This document shows positions 7,469 through 12,767 of a stretch of DNA of 14,373 nucleotides, piece by piece. The DNA is from Oscillospiraceae bacterium. GTDB lineage: Bacteria > Bacillota > Clostridia > Oscillospirales > Oscillospiraceae. The notes under the pieces are model-generated. The model saw only the letters and a list, made by a program, of their open reading frames with translations, was not told the DNA's origin and did not search any database. Position 1 is the stretch's first letter. Every line of letters begins with the position of its first letter. Location: assembly GCA_015068335.1 (NCBI GenBank), contig SVKT01000029.1, positions 1 to 14,373 of the forward strand, in the 5' to 3' direction. Made by a program: the position numbers and the translations under genes.

Positions 7469-8263
7469 ATGCTTGAAATCCGCGATCTGCACGTAAAATT
7501 CCACAACAGCACCCGCGAAGCCGTGGGCGGCATCTCCCTGACCATCCGGGATGGCGAGATTCTGGGTCTTGTGGGTGAGTCCGGCTCCGGCAAGACCGTC
7601 ACCGCGATGAGCGTGGCAGGCCTGCTGCCCCGGAAACGGTGCGATTATTCCGGCGAGATCCTGCTGGACGGCAGGGATCTGCTCCATTCCCGCCGCGCCG
7701 AACTGCGCAAACTCCACGGCAGGGAGATCGGCGTGGTCTTTCAGGAACCGATGAGTTCGATGGATCCCCTGATGAAGATCGGTCATCAGGTGGAGGAGGT
7801 CCTCCTGATCCACACAGACCTGAACCGGGAGGCGCGCAAGCGCCTTGCCTTGGAGGCGATGGAGGCTGTGGAACTGGAAAACCCCGCAGAGGTCTATGAA
7901 AAATATCCCCACGAACTTTCCGGCGGTATGCTGCAACGCGTTATGATCGCCGCCGCCATCGTCATCAAGCCCCGGCTGCTGCTGTTGGACGAGCCTACCA
8001 CGGCGCTGGATGTCACCATTCAGGCGCAGATCCTGGAACTGCTGAAAAAACTGAACCGGGAGTCCGGGATCTCGATGCTGTTCATCTCCCACAACCTGAA
8101 CGTGGTGCGCAAACTCTGCGGGCGGGTGGCGGTGATGCAGCGGGGCGCTCTGGTGGAGGAGGGGGACACGGAGTCCGTGTTCCACAACCCGCAGCACCCC
8201 TATACCCAGCGGCTGGTCGCCGCCATCCCTACCCGTCGGCGGAAGGAGGAGACCTATGAGTGA
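7469..8263 (+). CDS. ABC importer ATPase, DppD/NikD type
   Basis: A 264-residue cytoplasmic ATPase powering the importer. Walker A GESGSGKT is at residues 36-43, the Q-loop is in VVFQEPMSS, the signature LSGGM at 150-154, Walker B LLLLDEP with D174 and E175, and the switch histidine at H208 (SHNLNV). The C-terminus ends shortly after NPQHPYTQRLVAAIPT, so the extra C-terminal domain of canonical OppD/DppD (about 320-330 residues) is missing. The length matches NikD-like proteins. An open frame upstream would add 32 residues, but these only read the preceding permease gene out of frame; the ATG at 7469 has GGGGAGGTGG just before it and begins with the conserved MLEIRDL. It overlaps the second ATPase by 8 bases. 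Confidence 0.92.
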   Translation: MLEIRDLHVKFHNSTREAVGGISLTIRDGEILGLVGESGSGKTVTAMSVAGLLPRKRCDYSGEILLDGRDLLHSRRAELRKLHGREIGVVFQEPMSSMDPLMKIGHQVEEVLLIHTDLNREARKRLALEAMEAVELENPAEVYEKYPHELSGGMLQRVMIAAAIVIKPRLLLLDEPTTALDVTIQAQILELLKKLNRESGISMLFISHNLNVVRKLCGRVAVMQRGALVEEGDTESVFHNPQHPYTQRLVAAIPTRRRKEETYE

Positions 8264-8990
8264 AGATCTGGTGCTGTCCCTCCACCACGTGACCAGCGGC
8301 TACCGCGAGGGCGGCATTTTCGGGAAGAAGGTCTACCAGGAAGTGCTTCACGACGTCAGTTTCGACGTCCGCCGGGGCGAGATCCTGGGTCTGGTGGGCG
8401 AATCCGGCACGGGAAAATCCACCCTTGCCCGTACCATCCTCGGTATCGTGCAGCCGGATGAGGGGGAAGTCATCCATTACACCAAGCGCCCCCAGATGAT
8501 CTTTCAGGATCCGTTCAGTTCCCTGAATCCCGCCTACACCGTGGGCTGGATCCTGGAAGAACCCCTGCGCATCTACGGAAAGTACGACGCAGCCGAGCGC
8601 AAACGCCGGGTGCGCGCGATGCTGGAACGGGTGGAACTGCCTCCGGAGGTGCTGGACGTCAAGCCCCACGAACTCTCCGGCGGCCAGCGGCAGCGGGTGT
8701 CCATCGCCTGCGCCCTGATCCGCAGGCCCCGCTTCATCATTGCGGACGAGCCGGTCTCCGCGCTGGACGTCACCATCCAGGCGCAGATCCTGAAATTGCT
8801 GAAACAACTGCGATCCGAACTGGATCTGAGTTTCCTGTTCATTTCCCACGACCTGAATGTGGTCTATCAACTCTGCGACCGGGTGCTGGTGATGAAGTCC
8901 GGACGCATCGTGGAGCAGGGAAGTGTGGAGGAGATCTTCGACCATCCCAAAGAAGCCTATACCCGGCAGTTGCTCTCTGCCGCCGAATGA
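8256..8990 (+). CDS. ABC importer ATPase, DppF/NikE type
   Basis: A 244-residue second ATPase, expected to pair with the preceding one. Walker A GESGTGKS is at residues 48-55, the Q-loop in MIFQDPFSS, a full signature LSGGQRQRVS starting at L140, Walker B FIIADEP with D164 and E165, and the switch histidine H198 (SHDLNV). Unlike its partner, which has LSGGM, it has the consensus LSGGQ. It is short for DppF because the C-terminal extension is lacking, ending at YTRQLLSAAE. The ATG lies 8 bases inside the previous gene with AAGGAGG (8243-8249) correctly spaced, so translation is coupled. The DUF3810 gene starts four bases after its stop. Confidence 0.92.
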   Translation: MSEDLVLSLHHVTSGYREGGIFGKKVYQEVLHDVSFDVRRGEILGLVGESGTGKSTLARTILGIVQPDEGEVIHYTKRPQMIFQDPFSSLNPAYTVGWILEEPLRIYGKYDAAERKRRVRAMLERVELPPEVLDVKPHELSGGQRQRVSIACALIRRPRFIIADEPVSALDVTIQAQILKLLKQLRSELDLSFLFISHDLNVVYQLCDRVLVMKSGRIVEQGSVEEIFDHPKEAYTRQLLSAAE

Positions 8991-8994
8991 ACCG

Positions 8995-10104
8995 ATGAAA
9001 GCGTTTTTACTGAACCATAAAAAATTGCACCTCTGGCTGCTGGCAAACCTGCTGGTCACAGCGGCGTGGTTTTTGCTCCGCGGACAGAAGGCGTGGATGA
9101 CCGTTCTGGCGGAGCAGATCGCCGGCCCGCTGCGGCAGGCCGCCGGACGGCTTTGCTATCTGACGGAAGTTTCCGTGATGGAAGTCCTTTGCGTCCTCCT
9201 GGTTGTGGGCGCTGCGGTCTACGTGATCGGGAGCGCTGCGGCCGTTGTGCGGGCGAAAGGGCGCCGGGGCAGCCGCGCATACGGCGCGGTGCTGGGCGCG
9301 GTGAATATCGCGCTGACCCTGTACGCGGTGTTTTGCCTGCTCTGGGGCGTCAACTACTGGGCGGAGACCTTTCAGGACAAGTCCGGCATTTATGCCGAGC
9401 CGGTGGCCTACGAAGATCTGGTGACGGTGACCGCCTGGTTCGCGCAGCAACTTTCGCTGGCGGCGGACGATGTGGCCCGGGATGAAAACGGCGTGTTCGC
9501 CGTCCCCCGGGAGGAGATCCTTGCGGCGAGCCCGGAGATCTACGCCGCGGCGGAGGAAGTATTCCCCTTTTTGGCGTTTGACGATCCCGGCGTGAAGGCG
9601 ATGGCCTTCTCCCGCTGGTTCAGCGCGATGAATTTTACGGGGTTCTACTGCCCCTGTACCGGCGAGTCCAATGTCAATGTGGACAGCCCTGCCTGCCTGC
9701 TGCCCTCCACCGTGGTCCACGAACTGGCCCACCAGCGGGGCATCGCCTCGGAGCAGGAGTGCAATTTCCTCGCCGTGATGGCGTCCGTCATCAGCGGTGA
9801 CCCGGCCTATGAATACGCCGGCTGGCTGAAAGGCTACATCAATCTGGGCAACGCGCTGTACGCGGTGGACCGGGATGCCTACCGGGCCATCCGGACCACG
9901 CTGCCGGACACGGTGGAGGCTGACCTTGCGTACAACAACGCCTACTGGAAGCAGTTTGACGACACCACAGTCCAGAAGGTGTCCAACACCGTTTATGACG
10001 GCGCCCTGAAAGCCTGGGGCGATGAGCGGGGCGTCCGGTCCTACGGCGCGGTGGTGGATCTGCTGGTGGTCTATTACCGGGACGCCGCTCTGGCTGCCGG
10101 GTGA
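8995..10104 (+). CDS. DUF3810 membrane protein with HELAH metal-binding motif
   Basis: A 369-residue protein recognised as DUF3810. Three hydrophobic segments lie near residues 11-28, 62-86 and 97-118, and a large soluble domain follows. This carries HELAH (H242, E243, H246) in the context VVHELAHQRGIASEQECNF, the family hallmark. HExxH is the zinc site of many metallopeptidases, with E253 or E255 as possible third ligand; catalysis in this family is not established to my knowledge. The ATG begins four bases after the DppF-type stop. I see no clear Shine-Dalgarno sequence, so it is probably translated by coupling. An open frame reaching back to 8923 only overlaps the ATPase gene out of frame. 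Its position at the end of a peptide/nickel-type importer operon suggests a role in handling the same ligand or metal, which is inference. Confidence 0.85.
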   Translation: MKAFLLNHKKLHLWLLANLLVTAAWFLLRGQKAWMTVLAEQIAGPLRQAAGRLCYLTEVSVMEVLCVLLVVGAAVYVIGSAAAVVRAKGRRGSRAYGAVLGAVNIALTLYAVFCLLWGVNYWAETFQDKSGIYAEPVAYEDLVTVTAWFAQQLSLAADDVARDENGVFAVPREEILAASPEIYAAAEEVFPFLAFDDPGVKAMAFSRWFSAMNFTGFYCPCTGESNVNVDSPACLLPSTVVHELAHQRGIASEQECNFLAVMASVISGDPAYEYAGWLKGYINLGNALYAVDRDAYRAIRTTLPDTVEADLAYNNAYWKQFDDTTVQKVSNTVYDGALKAWGDERGVRSYGAVVDLLVVYYRDAALAAG

Positions 10105-10488
10105 AAACGGCGGTTGGATGCCCGGCTTGTCCGATGAAAGATATGCACAAAACGGCGTAGCCGTGTCCCGGTCGGACGGCCGCGGCGCGGACGCAAAAAG
10201 TGCAAATGATTTTCCCGCGACCGCCGTGCCGGGCGGTGCTGCTGGCCCCTCGTTTTCGGGCAAAAAAGCCTCTGTACAAAGATTTTTGGGCAAAGCATTT
10301 GTAAATTTGGCGGTTTTTGGGGTGGGAAAACCGCAAAAAAAGAAGAAAAAGCGCCTGCTGCGCAGGCACGGTTTCGGCAGGAAAACGACGCGTTCTGTGT
10401 GCTTATCCAAATCTTTTGGCAGTTTTTTGGGCGGAAAGTTCATCTCTTTGCGCCGTAAAAAAATGGAGGTTGGATAAAAAAACGAATA
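10105..10488 (+). other. Intergenic stretch without a supported gene
   Basis: About 380 bases with no gene I can support; the open frames here lack known motifs and good ribosome binding sites. It contains A and T runs and several short inverted repeats: ACCGCC/GGCGGT (10220-10237), GCGGTTTT/AAAACCGC (10310-10334, followed by seven A's rather than T's) and GCCTGC/GCAGGC (10353-10367). None is followed by a T tract, so no clear terminator for the importer operon is visible. Confidence 0.6.
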
Positions 10489-10517
10489 TTGCGCCAGAAA
10501 TCCCCATCCAATATACT
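10489..10517 (+). promoter_or_regulatory. Candidate promoter of the sugar importer operon
   Basis: TTGCGC (10489-10494), a 17-base spacer and TATACT (10512-10517), with A/T-rich surroundings. The predicted start is near 10524, which leaves a leader of about 290 bases before the first permease. The -35 box is weak (3 of 6), which suits an activator-dependent promoter. Confidence 0.45.
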
Positions 10518-10524
10518 AGTACAT
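10511..10524. promoter_or_regulatory. Candidate operator overlapping the -10 box
   Basis: ATATACTAGTACAT is an imperfect palindrome (12 of 14 positions symmetric) centred on TACTAGTA. It covers the predicted -10 hexamer and contains the only CTAG I find in the window. The placement would suit repressor binding; the regulator is unknown. Confidence 0.25.
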
Positions 10525-10652
10525 ATACAATCCGGGCATTCTCTGCGCCGGAGGCGACGGCCTCTTTGCGGGAGTGTCGGGTACATTGGCGAAAAACTGC
10601 CCCGCCTGCGGACCGCAAACGGAGGACCCCTCCGCGACCGAAAATGCAGGCG

Positions 10653-10704
10653 GCTTCATAGGACACGTGGTATGCGAACGGCTGCCGGCGTGTATCTATG
10701 AAGC
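10653..10704 (+). other. Long hairpin in the sugar importer leader
   Basis: GCTTCATAG (10653-10661) pairs perfectly with CTATGAAGC (10696-10704). After a small asymmetric internal loop, ACACG (10663-10667) pairs with CGTGT (10689-10693), giving 14 base pairs capped by a loop of about 21 bases. There is no T tract after it, so it is not an intrinsic terminator. Confidence 0.6.
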
Positions 10705-10800
10705 GTAGGGAAGGACCTCGGCGGACGCGAGCGAAGCCGGGAGACAAGACTCGCAAGGATCGGTTCGGTTGTTGGGCCGGTTCTGCGAAGCAAAGTTTCG

Positions 10801-10807
10801 AAGGAGA
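10801..10807 (+). promoter_or_regulatory. Ribosome binding site fixing the first sugar permease start
   Basis: AAGGAGA lies 7 bases before the ATG at 10815. It decides against an in-frame ATG at 10698, which would add 39 arginine- and lysine-rich residues unlike any permease N-terminus and would translate through the structured leader. Confidence 0.8.
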
Positions 10808-10814
10808 GATAAGC

Positions 10815-11789
10815 ATGAAAACGGCGACCAATGCGACATTAAGTGTCGAACCTCAGGCCAACGTTCCTCTGACTGCAAGTCAGCGGCGTTGGGTGAAGTT
10901 CCGCAGACAGCTGCCCTTCTATGTGATGGCGGCGATCCCTGTGGTGTACTTCATTCTGTTCAAGTACTGGCCTATGTTCGGTGTGTCCATCGCATTCCAG
11001 AACTACAAGATCGGTGCTCCCTTTATCAGCGCCGATGCCAAGTGGGTCGGTTTGAGATGGTTCAAGCAACTGATCAACAGCCCCTTCTTCGGCCGTTGGG
11101 TCAGAAACACTCTGGCGATCAGTTTCTGGAACATCGCTCTGATCTTCCCGATGTCCATTCTGATGGCTCTGATGCTCAACGAGATCCGCAACAAGAAACT
11201 CAAAGGCTTCACCAGCAACCTGAGCCTGCTGCCCCACTTCATTTCCACCGTGGTTATCGTTGGCGTGGTCGTCAACTTCTTCTCCGTGGACGACGGTCTG
11301 GTCAACCAGGTCATCGCTTCTATGGGCGGCGAGAAGATCGACTTTATGGGTTCTCCCGAATGGTTCCGTCCTCTGTTCATCGGCTCCGGTGCCTGGCAGA
11401 ACGTCGGTTTCAGTTCCATCGTTTACACGGCGGCCATCGCCGGCATCGACCCCTCCCTGTATGAGGCGGCCGCACTGGACGGCTCTACCCGCGTGAAGAA
11501 CATCTTCAAGATCACTCTGCCCTGCATCCTGCCCACCATCATTACGATGTTCATCCTGCGTGTGGGCTCTGTTATGGCCGTCGGCTATGAGAAGGTCCTG
11601 CTGATGTACAACCCCGCTATTTACGAGACGGCGGACATCCTGTCCTCCTACTCCTACCGCGCCGGTATCGTGGACGGCAAGTACAGCCTCTCCGCCGCGG
11701 TGAGCCTGTTCAACTCCGTCTGCGACCTGATCCTGGTCATTGGTGCCAACAAGGTCTCCAAGAAGATTTCCGAAACGTCCCTGTGGTGA
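10815..11789 (+). CDS. Carbohydrate ABC importer permease, LplB/YteP type
   Basis: A 324-residue inner membrane permease of the CUT1 (oligosaccharide) class. After a polar N-terminus of about 30 residues, the first helix runs into FILFKYWPMFGVSIAFQNYK, the characteristic opening of LplB/YteP permeases. The coupling loop YEAAALDGSTRVKNIFKI begins near residue 216 (E217, A218, A219 and G223 fit the EAA motif), and LPCILPTIITMFILRVG follows as expected. Relatives import uronate-containing or other plant and host oligosaccharides; the ligand here is unknown. It is the first gene of the operon, nine bases before the second permease. Codon use is richer in T-ending codons (GTT, GGT, GCT, CGT) than in the genes to the left, consistent with high expression or a different origin. 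Confidence 0.92.
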   Translation: MKTATNATLSVEPQANVPLTASQRRWVKFRRQLPFYVMAAIPVVYFILFKYWPMFGVSIAFQNYKIGAPFISADAKWVGLRWFKQLINSPFFGRWVRNTLAISFWNIALIFPMSILMALMLNEIRNKKLKGFTSNLSLLPHFISTVVIVGVVVNFFSVDDGLVNQVIASMGGEKIDFMGSPEWFRPLFIGSGAWQNVGFSSIVYTAAIAGIDPSLYEAAALDGSTRVKNIFKITLPCILPTIITMFILRVGSVMAVGYEKVLLMYNPAIYETADILSSYSYRAGIVDGKYSLSAAVSLFNSVCDLILVIGANKVSKKISETSLW

Positions 11790-11798
11790 GGTGAGAGT

Positions 11799-12695
11799 AT
11801 GGTTTACAAGAAAACATTCGGTGATCGAGTATTCGACGTCGTTATCGCCCTGTTTGTGGCGTTCGTCATCATTGTTACCCTGTATCCGCTGATCTACGTG
11901 TTCAGTATGGCAGTCAGTAACCCCATTGCCGCTGCCCGTGGCGAAGTTATCCTGTTCCCCAAGGGTCTGGACTTCAACGCTCTCTGGCGCGTGCTGAATG
12001 ACCCCAAGATTTTCAGATACTATTACAATACCCTGTGGTACACCGTCGTTGGTACCGCCACCGGCGTTATTGCTACCTCTCTGGCAGCCTACCCCCTGTC
12101 CCGTCCCGAGTTCGCCGCAAGAAATGTCATCACCAAGTTCGTTATGGTGACGATGTTCTTCGGCGGCGGTCTGATCCCCACCTACATCGTTGTTGCCAAG
12201 TATCTGGGCCTGTACAACAACCGTCTGGCTCTGATCCTGCCCGGTCTGACCAGCGCCTGGTACATTATGGTCGCCCGCAACTTCTTCTCCTCTCTGCCCG
12301 GTGAGGTTATCGAGAGTGCCCGTATCGACGGCGCTTCCGAGTACCGCATCTTCGGCCAGTTGGTCCTGCCCCTGTCCAAGCCCGTTATGGCCGTGCTGGC
12401 TATGTACTACGCCGTGAGCCACTGGAACGGCTACTTCTCCGCTATGCTGTATCTGGCCGGCAAGCAGGATTTGCAGCCCCTGGCTCTGTACGTCCGTCAG
12501 GTCGTTATCCAGAACTCCGTCAGTTCCGTCGGCGGCGAAGAGTCCGCAGCCGAAACCACCACCGAGCAGTTGCTCTCTGCCTTGCAGATCAAGTACGCCG
12601 TGGTCGTTGTGGCCGTTGTTCCTATGCTGCTGATCTATCCCCTGCTGAGCAAGAACCTGGAAAAGGGTCTGATGATCGGCGCCGTGAAGGCGTAA
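11799..12695 (+). CDS. Carbohydrate ABC importer permease, LplC/YtcP type
   Basis: A 298-residue partner permease. The N-terminal helix region leads to TLYPLIYVFSMAVSNP, typical of YtcP/LplC proteins, and FFGGGLIPTYIVVAKYLGL is another family block. The coupling loop IESARIDGASEYRIFGQLVLP has E172 and G178 at the EAA positions. The C-terminus ends in KGLMIGAVKA, closely matching the KGxMIGAVKG ending of the family. A GAGGTGAG ribosome binding site spans the end of the previous gene. There is no terminator before the binding protein gene 72 bases downstream, so the three genes should be co-transcribed. No ATPase gene is adjacent; relatives rely on a shared MsmX-like ATPase. Confidence 0.93.
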   Translation: MVYKKTFGDRVFDVVIALFVAFVIIVTLYPLIYVFSMAVSNPIAAARGEVILFPKGLDFNALWRVLNDPKIFRYYYNTLWYTVVGTATGVIATSLAAYPLSRPEFAARNVITKFVMVTMFFGGGLIPTYIVVAKYLGLYNNRLALILPGLTSAWYIMVARNFFSSLPGEVIESARIDGASEYRIFGQLVLPLSKPVMAVLAMYYAVSHWNGYFSAMLYLAGKQDLQPLALYVRQVVIQNSVSSVGGEESAAETTTEQLLSALQIKYAVVVVAVVPMLLIYPLLSKNLEKGLMIGAVKA

Positions 12696-12732
12696 TGTTC
12701 CGTTTGTTTCAGAGACGATATTCTGTCCGATC

Positions 12733-12746
12733 TGTTACAATATAAT
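12733..12746 (+). promoter_or_regulatory. Candidate internal promoter before the sugar-binding lipoprotein
   Basis: TGTTACAATATAAT contains an extended -10 element (TG-T-TACAAT, 12733-12741) overlapping a perfect TATAAT (12741-12746). No good -35 box is visible at the usual distance. A separate promoter would fit the need for more receptor than permease. Confidence 0.4.
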
Positions 12747-12767
12747 TCGAAAGGAGACAAAAGAATT

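Larger units (their letters stand above)
10525..10814 (+). promoter_or_regulatory. Long structured 5' leader of the sugar importer operon
   Basis: About 290 bases without a convincing coding frame but with consecutive inverted repeats: GAGGC/GCCTC (10551-10564), GCGGG/CCCGC (10568-10605), CGGAGG/CCTCCG with a 3-base loop (10620-10634), a long hairpin (10653-10704) and GCGAG/CTCGC (10727-10754). I could not match it to the riboswitch or T-box consensus sequences I know. It may be a cis-acting RNA regulating the importer; the alternative is simply a long untranslated region. Confidence 0.35.

Noticed and set aside
10310..10334. Perfect 8-bp hairpin GCGGTTTT/AAAACCGC considered as a terminator
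   Set aside because: On the plus strand it is followed by A's rather than T's, and on the minus strand by mixed sequence. There is also no minus-strand gene to terminate.
10022..10477. Plus-strand open frame running from within the DUF3810 gene into the gap
   Set aside because: Its first 28 codons read the DUF3810 gene out of frame and the rest is a low-complexity basic stretch (a run of lysines) without motifs. There is no start signal in the gap itself.
10516..10519. Rarity of CTAG (one copy seen) considered as a further avoided-palindrome finding
   Set aside because: CTAG is rare in many bacterial genomes and contains a stop triplet, so its scarcity is not specific evidence of restriction here.
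10525..10814. Known riboswitch or T-box in the sugar operon leader
   Set aside because: I looked for TPP, c-di-GMP, c-di-AMP, guanidine, SAM, lysine, FMN and T-box core motifs. Only short chance resemblances (for example GCGTAGGGAA) were found, without the partner segments.
10403..10831. Minus-strand open frame of 142 codons in the 710-base gap
   Set aside because: There is no convincing ribosome binding site, no motif, and arginine- and alanine-rich composition. It covers the predicted promoter and structured leader of the sugar operon.
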